Assembly (NCBI RefSeq): GCF_000247605.1
Contig: NC_016894.1
Location: 2,035,732 to 2,099,731, forward strand
DNA from: Acetobacterium woodii DSM 1030
GTDB lineage: Bacteria; Bacillota; Clostridia; Eubacteriales; Eubacteriaceae
Length of the DNA: 64,000 nucleotides
Direction of reading: 5' to 3'
Shown here: piece after piece, positions 7,454-15,787 of the stretch
Layout: each line of letters opens with the position of its first letter
Numbering within the stretch: the stretch's first letter is position 1
Notes under the pieces: generated by a model
Told to the model about the DNA's origin: nothing
The model's input: the letters and a program-made list of their open reading frames with translations, nothing else
Databases searched by the model: none
Program-made: the position numbers and the translations under genes

Positions 7454-8572
7454 ATGAAACAATTTGGAATAACACCTAAAATATTGCAGTTTGAACAGTG
7501 CCAGGAGTTTTGTGAGCATTTTCAAATTGGTAAAGGTGATTTGGTTTTTATCAGTGATCGAACCAATGAAGATTATTTTAAAGACAAAATCGGGGATGAC
7601 GCAATTTGCATCAATTACAGAAAATATGTCAAGGGTGAACCAACCGATGTGATGGTTGAAAAAATTTATGCTGACATTAAGGATTTTTCATACAATCGTG
7701 TTTTTGGGATCGGTGGCGGAACAATTTTAGATGTTGCAAAATTATTTGCGCTAAAAAATATTGTCCCGGTTGTTGACCTATTTAACAAAGAGTTTGAAAT
7801 AATAAAAGAAAAAGAACTGATTCTGATTCCAACAACTTGCGGAACTGGTAGTGAAGTGACAAATATTTCCATTCTCGAACTAACGGCGATTCATTCGAAA
7901 TTTGGCTTGGCAGTTGACGAACTTTACGCTGATTATGCTGTTCTAGTTCCTGAACTTTTGAATAATCTGCCAATGAGTGTTTTTGCAACCAGTTCCATTG
8001 ATGCGCTGATTCACGCGATTGAGTCGTATACCTCACCCAAAGCCAATGCGTTTACACAACTCTATTCGCTCAAAGCAATGGAAATTATCTTAGCTGGTTA
8101 CCAAAAAATCGCCCAAAACGGCAACGAAGCTCGGCAACCATTGTTGAAGGACTTTATGATCGCGTCAACTTTTGCTGGGATTGCCTTTGGAAATGCCGGT
8201 TGTGCGGCAGTCCATGCGATGAGTTATCCGCTTGGAGCCGTTTACCATGTACCACATGGTGAGGCTAACTACGTCATGTTTACCGAAGTTTATAAAACCT
8301 ATCAGGCGATTAATCCGGACGGTGCGATTAAAAAATTAAACGGTTTTCTTGCCGATATTTTAGGATGTGATGCCAATGATGTATACAATCAAATAGAAAA
8401 TCTTTTAAATCACATTATTACTAAAAAAGCATTACACGAATATGGAGTAACCGAATCAGACCTGGTTGATTTTACAGAAGCAGTCATGACGAAACAAGCA
8501 CGATTGATGGCGAATAATTATGTGCCCTTATCGCGAGAACAGGTTTTAGCAATTTATAAAAAGTTGTTTTAG
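7454..8572 (+). CDS. 4hbD: 4-hydroxybutyrate dehydrogenase (iron-containing alcohol dehydrogenase family)
   Basis: This 372-residue group III (iron) alcohol dehydrogenase very probably reduces succinate semialdehyde to 4-hydroxybutyrate. It has the nucleotide-binding GIGGGTILDVAK, the PTTCGTGSEVTN motif, and the metal-ligand region SSIDALIHAIESY with HAMSYPLGAVYHVPHGEANY. From memory it closely follows the Clostridium kluyveri 4HbD sequence along its whole length, including DELYADYAVLVPELL, IAFGNAGCAAVHA and the ending YVPLSREQVLAIYKKLF. The ribosome site is AAAGGAG. It forms an operon with the preceding GABA aminotransferase. Together they feed GABA into the 4-hydroxybutyrate branch of amino acid fermentation; the CoA-transferase and dehydratase steps are not in the window. 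Confidence 0.87.
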   Translation: MKQFGITPKILQFEQCQEFCEHFQIGKGDLVFISDRTNEDYFKDKIGDDAICINYRKYVKGEPTDVMVEKIYADIKDFSYNRVFGIGGGTILDVAKLFALKNIVPVVDLFNKEFEIIKEKELILIPTTCGTGSEVTNISILELTAIHSKFGLAVDELYADYAVLVPELLNNLPMSVFATSSIDALIHAIESYTSPKANAFTQLYSLKAMEIILAGYQKIAQNGNEARQPLLKDFMIASTFAGIAFGNAGCAAVHAMSYPLGAVYHVPHGEANYVMFTEVYKTYQAINPDGAIKKLNGFLADILGCDANDVYNQIENLLNHIITKKALHEYGVTESDLVDFTEAVMTKQARLMANNYVPLSREQVLAIYKKLF

Positions 8573-8898
8573 GGGTAGAAACCAAAAGACTAGGTCAATA
8601 ACAATCAAAAAATATGAGAATCATTAACAGATTCTTAAATATCTCATTGTTTTCAAACAATCGTTTCAGGCTATTCCGATAATTATTTTGCAATCCCCCA
8701 TCATCAGTGCAATTCGATGAGCGCTATAAATAGCCTTTTAGAGGGGCAAAAAGGTTTTCTGGAAAGTTGGAAAAAACTTTAGGTTTCTCAAAGGCGAGAA
8801 AAACTAAGGATAATAAATACCAATTAAAGGATTTTTGCACGATTCGTTGATTTTGCTTTGGTCTTACGTTAAACTAAGCATTGAAAGACGAGGCGAAG
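8573..8898. other. Intergenic region with promoter for the cupin regulator
   Basis: It contains a weak hairpin near 8612-8645 (ATGAGA...TCTCAT) that may end the upstream operon. TTGATT (8847-8852) and TAAACT (8870-8875) at 17-base spacing could serve the regulator downstream. I see nothing else convincing. Confidence 0.4.
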
Positions 8899-9456
8899 AT
8901 GATGGATTACTTAAATCAAAATATAGCAATTAACTTAAAATCGATTCGTAAGGAAAAAGGCATGAGTATGGATGCCGTTGCGGAACAAACCGGGGTTAGC
9001 AAAAGCATGTTAGGACAAATTGAACGCGGTGAAGCGAATCCGACAATTGGAACGATCGGGAAGATTGTCAGTGGTCTAAGGGTCGACTTACAGGATTTGA
9101 TCCGGCGACCGGGAGTTGGCGTTTATGAGGTTAACCGCAATAAGCTTGTGCCAACCAAGGAAGTTCCCGGACACTATACTGTTTATACTTATTTTCCGTA
9201 TGATAAAAATCGTTTGTTTGAAATTTATGAAATAGAAATCGAACCGGGCGCGTGTTATGTTAGTGGTGCCCATGGCCAAGGCACTTTTGAATATATTTTG
9301 GTGCACAAAGGTGAGTTAACCTTGGAACTTGAGAATATTGTTTACCAGGTTAAAGAAGAAGATGCCATTTCCTTTAGCACATCAGTCAAACACAGTTATG
9401 TGAATAAGGGCCAAGGAAAATTAAAATTTATTATCGTATTTATGTTTAAAATATAA
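8899..9456 (+). CDS. XRE-family regulator with C-terminal cupin domain
   Basis: The protein is about 185 residues long. An N-terminal helix-turn-helix (about 8-65: IAINLKSIRKEKGMSMDAVAEQTGVSKSMLGQIERGEANPTIGTIGKIVSGL) is followed by a cupin barrel (about 105-183: EIEPGACYVSGAHGQGTFEYILVHKGELTLELENIVYQVKEEDAISFSTSVKHSYVNKG). This fusion usually senses a small ligand in the cupin and controls neighbouring amine or amino acid catabolic genes, PuuR being a known example. A TTG eighteen bases upstream is in frame, but a GAGG ribosome site sits 5-8 bases before the paired ATGs, so the start is taken at 8899 or 8902. It precedes the second aminotransferase, its likely target. Confidence 0.85.
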   Translation: MMDYLNQNIAINLKSIRKEKGMSMDAVAEQTGVSKSMLGQIERGEANPTIGTIGKIVSGLRVDLQDLIRRPGVGVYEVNRNKLVPTKEVPGHYTVYTYFPYDKNRLFEIYEIEIEPGACYVSGAHGQGTFEYILVHKGELTLELENIVYQVKEEDAISFSTSVKHSYVNKGQGKLKFIIVFMFKI

Positions 9457-9490
9457 TAAAAAGTTTAATGCGATAGTAAAATATAAAGAA

Positions 9491-9611
9491 CAATATAATG
9501 CACATTCGTTTGCAACTTATTGATACTAAATGGCTAATTTATGGGATAATATACAAAATTTGTGAAAATTTCAATGCACGTATTGACAATATAATGCACA
9601 CGTGTTATAGT
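9491..9611 (+). promoter_or_regulatory. Promoter and direct-repeat operator before the second aminotransferase
   Basis: TTGACA (9583-9588) and TATAGT (9606-9611) are 17 bases apart. The 14-mer CAATATAATGCACA occurs at 9491-9504 and again at 9587-9600 inside the promoter spacer; a third AATGCAC lies at 9573. Repeated sites over a promoter suggest binding by the adjacent XRE-cupin regulator. Confidence 0.6.
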
Positions 9612-9633
9612 TTGGTTGTCAATTGATATGAAC

Positions 9634-9682
9634 AAAGGCGTTCGAAACATGATTTATTTATGTTACGGCGCTTTTTTTATTT
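9634..9682 (+). terminator. Leader terminator (attenuator candidate) before the second aminotransferase
   Basis: AAAGGCGTTCGAAACAT pairs imperfectly with ATGTTACGGCGCTTTT and is followed by a T run. It lies between the promoter (-10 at 9606) and the coding region at 9734, the same arrangement as before the first aminotransferase. Confidence 0.55.
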
Positions 9683-9733
9683 AGCATATTTTTCGGACAA
9701 GGGGGTTCGGAAATTAATGGAAAGGAAATTAAA

Positions 9734-10957
9734 ATGAAACTAAAAGACACTAAACTAACAAAAGATGAATTAAAGCAAAAAGTTGATCAGTATATGATTG
9801 AAACATATGAGCGATTCGATTTTATCGCTGAGACCGCAAAGGACATGTATATTTATGATGAAGAAGGTACCCCGTATCTTGATTTTTATGCCGGCATTGC
9901 GGTAAATAGTGCAGGAAATTGTAATGAAAAAGTTGTTGCCGCTGTTAAAGATCAGGTTTCAGATCTGATTCATACTTTTAACTATCCTTATACGATTCCG
10001 CAAGTATTATTGGCTGAAAAAATATGCACGAACATTGGCATGGATAAAATATTTTTTCAAAATTCCGGAACAGAAGCGAATGAAGCGATGATTAAAATGG
10101 CTCGAAAATACGGAGTTGAAAAGTATGGGCCAGACCGATACAACATTGTAACTGCGCGAATGTCTTTTCATGGCCGAACATTTGGAGCGATGAGTGCAAC
10201 CGGACAACCAGATAATGCTTGTCAAATAGGATTTGGAGAAATGACACCGGGATTTTCTTATGCCGATTTCAATAATCTTGATTCTTTTAAAGCAGCAGTT
10301 AACGAAAACACCATTGCCATCCTGATTGAACCAGTCCAGGGGGAAGGTGGCGTTCATCCGGCAACGATGGAATTTATGACCGGGATTCGAGCATTATGTG
10401 ACGAAAAAGGACTGTTACTACTTCTTGATGAAGTTCAGACTGGCTGGTGTCGAACCGGAGCCATTATGTCATATATGAATTATGGTGTTAAACCCGATAT
10501 TGTTTCGATGGCAAAAGCAATGGGTGGCGGAATGCCAATTGGTGCGATCTGTGCCACAGATGAAGTTGCCAAAGCCTTTACAATGGGTTCTCATGGGACC
10601 ACCTATGGTGGTCATCCGGTATCAACAGCGGCGTCTCTGGCCCAGATCACCGAACTATTAGATCGGGATCTAGCTGGTAATGCCAAAGAAATGGGCACTT
10701 ACTTTATGGATAAATTAAAAGGTCTGCCTCATGTTAAAGAAGTTCGGGGACAGGGACTTTTGATTGGAGTCGAATTTGAAGACAGCATTTCAGGTGTGGA
10801 TATCAAACATGGGGTGATGGAAAAACACTTGTTGATTACGGCAATTGGTAAAAATATTATCCGCATGATTCCACCATTGATTGTTACTAAAGAAGATTGT
10901 GATCAAGCTTATGGAATTATTGAATCAACCGTCAAAGAATTGGCATTTGCAAATTAG
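9734..10957 (+). CDS. Class III aminotransferase (acetylornithine/omega-amino acid type)
   Basis: This 407-residue class III PLP aminotransferase has motifs YLDFYAGIAVNSAGNCNEKVVAAVKDQ, FFQNSGTEANEAMIKMARK, MSFHGRTFGAMSATGQ, LIEPVQGEGGVHPATMEF, LLLDEVQTGWCRTG and the PLP lysine at about residue 261 in SMAKAMGGGMP. The length and the GTEANE motif resemble ArgD-type enzymes, but no arginine genes are nearby. It is flanked by a cupin regulator, an amino acid permease and an iron alcohol dehydrogenase, so a catabolic role on an omega-amino acid or diamine (beta-alanine, GABA, putrescine or similar) fits better. The substrate cannot be fixed from sequence. The ribosome site is AAAGGAA. Confidence 0.82.
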   Translation: MKLKDTKLTKDELKQKVDQYMIETYERFDFIAETAKDMYIYDEEGTPYLDFYAGIAVNSAGNCNEKVVAAVKDQVSDLIHTFNYPYTIPQVLLAEKICTNIGMDKIFFQNSGTEANEAMIKMARKYGVEKYGPDRYNIVTARMSFHGRTFGAMSATGQPDNACQIGFGEMTPGFSYADFNNLDSFKAAVNENTIAILIEPVQGEGGVHPATMEFMTGIRALCDEKGLLLLLDEVQTGWCRTGAIMSYMNYGVKPDIVSMAKAMGGGMPIGAICATDEVAKAFTMGSHGTTYGGHPVSTAASLAQITELLDRDLAGNAKEMGTYFMDKLKGLPHVKEVRGQGLLIGVEFEDSISGVDIKHGVMEKHLLITAIGKNIIRMIPPLIVTKEDCDQAYGIIESTVKELAFAN

Positions 10958-11011
10958 CGAAATAAATAAAAACTAAATAAAGTCTAAGAACAATGGGGTT
11001 TTTTGGAAGTC

Positions 11012-11093
11012 AAACTGTTACCGGCCTAAATCATTTGGCCATGCGTTTTCGCAGTAATTGGTGAGACTTAACAAGAAATCTCTTTTTTATTTG
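11012..11093 (+). ncRNA. Structured RNA leader with terminator before the permease
   Basis: TTACC and GGTGA can pair and enclose two hairpins: GGCCTAAATCATTTGGCC and the perfect TGCG-TTTT-CGCA. This is followed by a weak hairpin (GAGACTT/AAATCTC) with a T tract at 11063-11093. The layout is like a small riboswitch with terminator, but I match it to no known class; it could be only a terminator of the upstream gene. Confidence 0.35.
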
Positions 11094-11143
11094 AATTTAT
11101 AAGTTTGTAATTAACTAAAAATAAGATAATCGCGAAAGGAGAT

Positions 11144-11182
11144 ATGATTGATTTTTTGATCAGTCATACAATAATAAAATGA
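11144..11182 (+). CDS. Twelve-codon leader ORF coupled to the permease
   Basis: The strong AAAGGAG site at 11135-11141 lies just before ATG 11144. The frame reads MIDFLISHTIIK and stops at TGA 11180-11182, overlapping the permease ATG (11179) as ATGA. The permease itself has no other ribosome site nearby, so translation coupling through this mini-ORF is the simplest reading. It may have no function beyond ribosome delivery. Confidence 0.4.
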   Translation: MIDFLISHTIIK

Positions 11183-12663
11183 GTGAAAAGACTAACAAAT
11201 CGAAATTTGACAAAGTATTAAACACCAAAGATATTTTTGTTTTGGCATTTGGTGCGATGATTGGATGGGGCTGGGTTGTTAATACCGGGATTTGGATCGA
11301 AACAGCAGGAGCCTTAGGGGCGGCAATCGCCTTTCTAATTGGTGGTACCATGGTACTTTTTGTCGGCTTAACTTATGCTGAACTGACAGCGGCGATGCCG
11401 CAATGTGGGGGTGAACATGTCTTTAGTTATAAGGCCATGGGGCCCACCGGTTCGTTTATTTGTACTTGGGCGATTGTTCTGGGATATGTCAGTGTGGTTG
11501 CTTTTGAAGCTTGCGCTTTTCCCACCGTTATTCAATATTTAAGTCCTAATTTTCTTCAGGGTTATATGTACACCGTGGCTGGATTTGATATCTATGCCTC
11601 ATGGGTCGCAGTTGGTGTTGTAACAGCCATTATTATTACTGTAATTAATATTCTAGGCGCCAAAACAGCAGCAAAACTCCAAACCCTTTTTACCGCATTA
11701 ATTGCTGGAGCAGGGATTCTCTTAATTGTCGGCGCAGTTATTAATGGTGATCCCGCTAATATTGCCAATAATATGTTTACTGGTAGTGCAGCAACTGGTA
11801 AAACGGCACTGGGTGGTGTTTTGACCGTCGCTGTAATGACACCATTTTTATTCGTTGGATTTGATGTAATTCCTCAGGCAGCAGAAGAAATAAATGCCGG
11901 TTTCAAAAAAATTGGCGGTATTATGATTTTATCAATTCTAATGGCAGTGGCATTTTATGCTCTTATTATTCTGGCAGTGGCTTATGTAATGCCAGCAGCA
12001 ACGATGGAAAAATCAACATTGGTTACAGCTGATGCAATGGGTTTAGCCTTTAACAGTGCAATTATGACAAAGGTATTAATTGTAGGTGGTATGGCTGGAA
12101 TTATTACCAGTTGGAATTCATTTTTAATCGGTGGTAGTCGGGCAATGTTTTCAATGGCAGAATCGAATATGATTCCCAAAGCTTTTGCCAAACTTCATCC
12201 TAAATTTAAAACGCCAGTAACAGCTATTATCTTAATCGGGATATTATCTGTAATTGCACCTTTCTTTGGCCGAAAAATGCTGGTCTGGATTGTCGATGCC
12301 GGCAGCTTTGGTGTTTGTCTGGCATATGCAATGGTTTCACTGTCTTTTCTGATTTTAAGAAAAAAAGCTCCTGAAATGAAACGCCCGTATACGGTAAAAT
12401 ATGGAACTTTTGTGGGCATTATAGCAGTTGTTTTATCCGGTTTGATGACCTTATTGTATGTTGTTCCATTACCTTTTGCTTCAACAGCGCTTGTGACTGA
12501 AGAGTGGATTATGGCCGGAGGTTGGGCTGTTCTAGGGGTTGTTTTCTATGGTTATTGTAAATTCAAATACGGTGATGAGTTTGGTGCTCATATCGATGTA
12601 GAATACGAAGACGTTGCTGATCGGGAGCAAATTTCTGGTCGCGTTAGTAGCGTTGTTGAATAG
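11179..12663 (+). CDS. APC-family amino acid/amine permease
   Basis: The 494-residue integral membrane protein has about 12 hydrophobic segments. The N-terminal LAFGAMIGWGWVVNTGIWIETAGALGAAIAFLIGG is the substrate-binding helix-1 region of the amino acid/polyamine/organocation superfamily. The segments FVGFDVIPQAAEEI and SWNSFLIGGSRAMFSMAESNMIP are also characteristic. It is placed between a class III aminotransferase and an iron alcohol dehydrogenase and probably imports the substrate they use. It resembles the clostridial permeases found beside ethanolamine and GABA genes, but I cannot name the substrate. The C-terminal tail after residue 455 is hydrophilic and acidic. Confidence 0.85.
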   Translation: MSEKTNKSKFDKVLNTKDIFVLAFGAMIGWGWVVNTGIWIETAGALGAAIAFLIGGTMVLFVGLTYAELTAAMPQCGGEHVFSYKAMGPTGSFICTWAIVLGYVSVVAFEACAFPTVIQYLSPNFLQGYMYTVAGFDIYASWVAVGVVTAIIITVINILGAKTAAKLQTLFTALIAGAGILLIVGAVINGDPANIANNMFTGSAATGKTALGGVLTVAVMTPFLFVGFDVIPQAAEEINAGFKKIGGIMILSILMAVAFYALIILAVAYVMPAATMEKSTLVTADAMGLAFNSAIMTKVLIVGGMAGIITSWNSFLIGGSRAMFSMAESNMIPKAFAKLHPKFKTPVTAIILIGILSVIAPFFGRKMLVWIVDAGSFGVCLAYAMVSLSFLILRKKAPEMKRPYTVKYGTFVGIIAVVLSGLMTLLYVVPLPFASTALVTEEWIMAGGWAVLGVVFYGYCKFKYGDEFGAHIDVEYEDVADREQISGRVSSVVE

Positions 12664-12797
12664 GATAATTTAAGATAGTCTTACGAAACATTTTTGCTAA
12701 ATAAATTAGAGCAAATAACAAGACCGCTGGCAACATGTATTTGGCGTAAAAGTTTTGTAGTTAGCAACGAATTGACAAAATTGAAAGGAAACCGAAG

Positions 12798-13943
12798 ATG
12801 AACAATTTTAACTTTAAAATTCCTCAGGAAATTATCTGTGGCCAAGATAGTATCCTAAAACTACCAGAGATTTTAAAAAAACAGCAACTAAAAAAAGTAA
12901 TGATAATTTCCGGCCCAAATTTGAATAAAATGGGTGTGGTAAAAAAAATTACTGATATTTTAAGTTGCGAAGGTATTGAATTTGTGACCTTTGTGGAGAT
13001 CGAAGCGAATCCCTCAGTCGAAACCGTAGATTTGGCCACCAAGGCTTTTCTAGCAAGCGAAGCGGACAGCATTATTGCATTAGGTGGGGGGTCGCCCATT
13101 GATGTCGCAAAAGCAGTGGGCGTATTAGCGAAATATGGTGGTTCAATTACTGAATATGAAGGTGCCGACAAGGTTCCCGGAACCATTATTCCGATGATTG
13201 TCATTCCTACCACAGCAGGAACGGGATCGGAAGTGACAGCTTTTTCAGTTATTACCGATCGAAAACGTAATTACAAATTGACCGTATTCAGTTATGAACT
13301 AATACCGGCGTATGCGATTTTAGACCCTAACCTGGTTATGACTTCACCGGTGAAAACAGCGGCAGCTTGCGGAATTGATGCCCTTGTTCATGCCATCGAA
13401 GCGTATTTGTCCAAAGCTGCATCGCCATTTTCCGATGCCATGGCAGAAAAAGCGATGGAACTGATTGGCAAAAACATTCGTTTGTTTGTAGCGGATCGTC
13501 AAAATGAAAAAGCGGCCGAAAATATGCTTTATGGTAGCATGTTTGCGGGTATTGCCTTTGCCTGGGCACGATTGGGAAATGTGCATGCCATGGCACATCC
13601 GTTAGGAGGGTATTTTGATGTCCCCCATGGGGTAGCCAATGCTATTTTATTACCGGTTGTTCTTGAGTACAATGCTCTGGCTGATGAGGGACGTTATGAA
13701 AAAATCTATCATTACATTAAAAACAACAAGGGCACCGATAATTTTATACCAGAAATTTTAGTAGCTGAAATTCGCAAGCTGACTAAAGCATTGGGAATTC
13801 CAGAGAATTTAACAACCGTAGGGGTCACCGAAGATTTGATACCAGCCATGGCAATCGATGCAATGAAAAGCGGTAACATTGCGATTAATCCACGGATTAC
13901 GACCCAAAAAGATATTGAAGAACTTTATCAACGCGCATTATAA
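12798..13943 (+). CDS. Iron-containing alcohol dehydrogenase
   Basis: This 381-residue group III alcohol dehydrogenase has the nucleotide-binding ALGGGSPIDVAKAVGVLAKYGG, the signature PTTAGTGSEVTAFSVITD, and metal-ligand regions AACGIDALVHAIEAYLS and HAMAHPLGGYFDVPHGVANA. The family reduces aldehydes or semialdehydes to alcohols with NAD(P)H. In this cluster it would act on the product of the second aminotransferase, mirroring the gabT/4hbD pair upstream. It is a general butanol/lactaldehyde-reductase type and not a 4HbD orthologue. A GAAAGGAAA ribosome site precedes the ATG. It is followed within 15 bases by a small TIGR04076-type gene, probably cotranscribed. Confidence 0.87.
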   Translation: MNNFNFKIPQEIICGQDSILKLPEILKKQQLKKVMIISGPNLNKMGVVKKITDILSCEGIEFVTFVEIEANPSVETVDLATKAFLASEADSIIALGGGSPIDVAKAVGVLAKYGGSITEYEGADKVPGTIIPMIVIPTTAGTGSEVTAFSVITDRKRNYKLTVFSYELIPAYAILDPNLVMTSPVKTAAACGIDALVHAIEAYLSKAASPFSDAMAEKAMELIGKNIRLFVADRQNEKAAENMLYGSMFAGIAFAWARLGNVHAMAHPLGGYFDVPHGVANAILLPVVLEYNALADEGRYEKIYHYIKNNKGTDNFIPEILVAEIRKLTKALGIPENLTTVGVTEDLIPAMAIDAMKSGNIAINPRITTQKDIEELYQRAL

Positions 13944-13955
13944 AAGAAAGAAGTG

Positions 13956-14201
13956 ATGACAATGGAACAAAAAATAAAATTAATCGTTGAAGCATCTGGC
14001 TGTCCCAGTTATAATATCGGGGATGAAATTATATTTGACGGACCACTATTGGATAAAGAAAATAGCGGCAATATTTGTATGATGGCGTTAGGCGCAGTGT
14101 TTCCGTTTGTATATGCAGCACGTAAAGGGGTTGTCACCGAGCAACCATTACAATGTCCGGATTGTGCCGAGAAAGTTATATTTCGGATAAAAACTGTTTA
14201 G
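13956..14201 (+). CDS. TIGR04076-type small cysteine protein
   Basis: The protein is about 81 residues. The pattern KLIVEASGCPSYNIGDEIIFDGPLL..GNICMMALGAVFPFVYAARKG followed by CPDC matches the TIGR04076 family of small uncharacterised proteins, which carry a CP-Y-GD start, a central CMxALxxxxPxVYAxR core and a C-terminal CPDC pair. The four cysteines suggest metal or cluster binding, unproven. Three in-frame starts are possible (GTG 13953, ATG 13956, ATG 13962); the middle one is taken. It sits 12 bases behind the alcohol dehydrogenase and is probably the last gene of that operon. Confidence 0.75.
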   Translation: MTMEQKIKLIVEASGCPSYNIGDEIIFDGPLLDKENSGNICMMALGAVFPFVYAARKGVVTEQPLQCPDCAEKVIFRIKTV

Positions 14202-14255
14202 GTAGCAGCTGAAAATTAATTTTTAACAGCGGCGTGTGTAGCAGTCGTAAATGAT

Positions 14256-14303
14256 CAAAAAACACAGGAGATACTCGTTTGAGTAGGCTGCTGTGTTTTT
14301 TGG
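14256..14303 (+). terminator. Terminator after the fermentation cluster
   Basis: CAAAAAACACAG pairs with CTGTGTTTTTTG around a 23-base apical region, ending in a T run. The symmetric A/T flanks make it work in both directions, so it may also end the convergent XRE gene. Confidence 0.8.
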
Positions 14304-14419
14304 TTGCGATAGAAAAAAATGTTTATAAAATTAGTACTTATTTTGAGCTGATGTAATGATATTAAAATGTGCTCGATTTCATGAATTTTCTTTTCTTTTC
14401 GGTAATAGATACAATTTTC

Positions 14420-14797
14420 CTATCCTGTTTCTTCACCGCCAATCATTTCGACCATACAGTCAACATAACCTTCGATTTTGATAATAATTTTCTCTTGTAA
14501 TGCTTCATCTTTTATGCGACTAAATATTTTAAGCACTTTTTTTTCATTTTCAGTTAGAGTAGCGGAGATATTTAAAACTGTTGCTTTTGTATGGCTTTTA
14601 TCATTGGATCTTCCATATAAATAATCAAGTGAAACATCAAAAAAATCAGCAATTTTACTTGACGTTTCGCAGTCCGGTTCCCTTTTATCAATTTCGTATA
14701 ATGAAAGCGACGATCTTGATATTGACAATTTATGAGATAACTCTTCTTGAGTCAAATTTACGCTTTTTCTTAATTCTTGAAGTCTTTCGCCGATCAT
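14420..14797 (-). CDS. XRE-family transcriptional regulator
   Basis: This 125-residue protein has an N-terminal Cro/C1 helix-turn-helix (about 1-62: MIGERLQELRKSVNLTQEELSHKLSISRSSLSLYEIDKREPDCETSSKIADFFDVSLDYLYGR). A short C-terminal helical part probably mediates dimerisation. It is divergent from an HD-GYP gene; the shared 222-base region contains a palindrome placed inside the HD-GYP promoter spacer, which it may bind. Its ligand, if any, is unknown. Confidence 0.85.
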   Translation of the reverse strand: MIGERLQELRKSVNLTQEELSHKLSISRSSLSLYEIDKREPDCETSSKIADFFDVSLDYLYGRSNDKSHTKATVLNISATLTENEKKVLKIFSRIKDEALQEKIIIKIEGYVDCMVEMIGGEETG

Positions 14798-14884
14798 ATT
14801 TTCACCTCGTTTACTTAATTATATCGGTTCGATTACTCGCAAACAATATATGCATCAAAATGTAGTAAATTAATCAAATGCCCA

Positions 14885-14914
14885 TTGACTTGCTACGTGA
14901 AGTAGCATTATAAT
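14885..14914 (+). promoter_or_regulatory. HD-GYP promoter with operator palindrome in the spacer
   Basis: TTGACT (14885-14890) and TATAAT (14909-14914) are 18 bases apart. The spacer holds the perfect inverted repeat TGCTAC-gtgaa-GTAGCA (14891-14907). This is a classical position for a repressor site; the divergent XRE protein is the obvious candidate. Confidence 0.7.
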
Positions 14915-15019
14915 AAGTTTATGTGATGTTAATTGAGTAGAAAATAATTACTTGAATAGTAGGAATTGAAATATTTTGAAGCAACTCACTGAATAACCTG
15001 GGTAACTTGTGGAGGACAT

Positions 15020-15787
15020 ATGAACAGTGAACGTTCAGGAAAAAATAAATATGATGATCGAAGTACCTTAGTTAAAACGATCGCCGAACTTTCGGATTAC
15101 TTATATTTAAATAATGCGAAGGCCGCAATAAATATTATTGATGAATTAATTCCTGTTTGTATTGATAAAACATTGGAAGAATTAAGATCACCAATTATAA
15201 AATTTATCAATCAAAAAATTTATCGCGAATTAAAACATGCAAAACGCGTAAGTGTACTAGCTGGTGAATTGGCAAATAGTTTATCATATTCACATGAAGT
15301 AATTAAAGATATTGAAATTGGCGGTTTCATGCATGATCTCGGTAAATTGTTTATTGATGAAACTATTTTATATAAAGAAGAATATCTTAGTACTGAAGAA
15401 TGGAAAACCATTCAGAAACATGCATCAATTGGCGCTTCATTATTGTCGATGTCACAATATTCACGTTTTATTCCAATGGCAGAACAACATCATGAACGAT
15501 GGGATGGAATGGGATACCCGAATGGTCTTAGCGGTTCCGCTATTCATTTTTCGGCTCGTCTTATTTCAATTGTTGATGCTTATGACGCCATGATATGTAA
15601 TCGTTCTTATCAGAAATGTATCACGCCATTTTTAGCAATGGAAGAAATCTATCGCTGTTCCGGAACGCAATTTGATCCGGATATGGCAGCCGTTTTTATC
15701 AATCAGTTTTTTGAACACTCGATCCAACCGGATAAACATTCACGATATTATAACAATTGTGATCAGTTTTATAATAAAAAATATTAA
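15020..15787 (+). CDS. HD-GYP domain protein, putative c-di-GMP phosphodiesterase
   Basis: The 255-residue cytoplasmic protein has a short N-terminal helical part (1-75) and an HD-GYP domain (about 76-235). Visible motifs are the HD pair in GGFMHDLGKLFIDETIL, the KHASIGASLL histidine, EQHHERWDGMGYPNGL with an intact GYP, and the metal residues in ARLISIVDAYDAM. Such enzymes break down c-di-GMP. It has a good GGAGG ribosome site and is transcribed alone, probably repressed by the divergent XRE regulator. No partner sensor domain is fused, so its control may be mostly transcriptional. Confidence 0.88.
   Translation: MNSERSGKNKYDDRSTLVKTIAELSDYLYLNNAKAAINIIDELIPVCIDKTLEELRSPIIKFINQKIYRELKHAKRVSVLAGELANSLSYSHEVIKDIEIGGFMHDLGKLFIDETILYKEEYLSTEEWKTIQKHASIGASLLSMSQYSRFIPMAEQHHERWDGMGYPNGLSGSAIHFSARLISIVDAYDAMICNRSYQKCITPFLAMEEIYRCSGTQFDPDMAAVFINQFFEHSIQPDKHSRYYNNCDQFYNKKY

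Noticed and set aside
9734-10957. Naming the second aminotransferase argD
   Set aside because: Sequence class fits, but no arginine gene is near and the context is catabolic; substrate left open.
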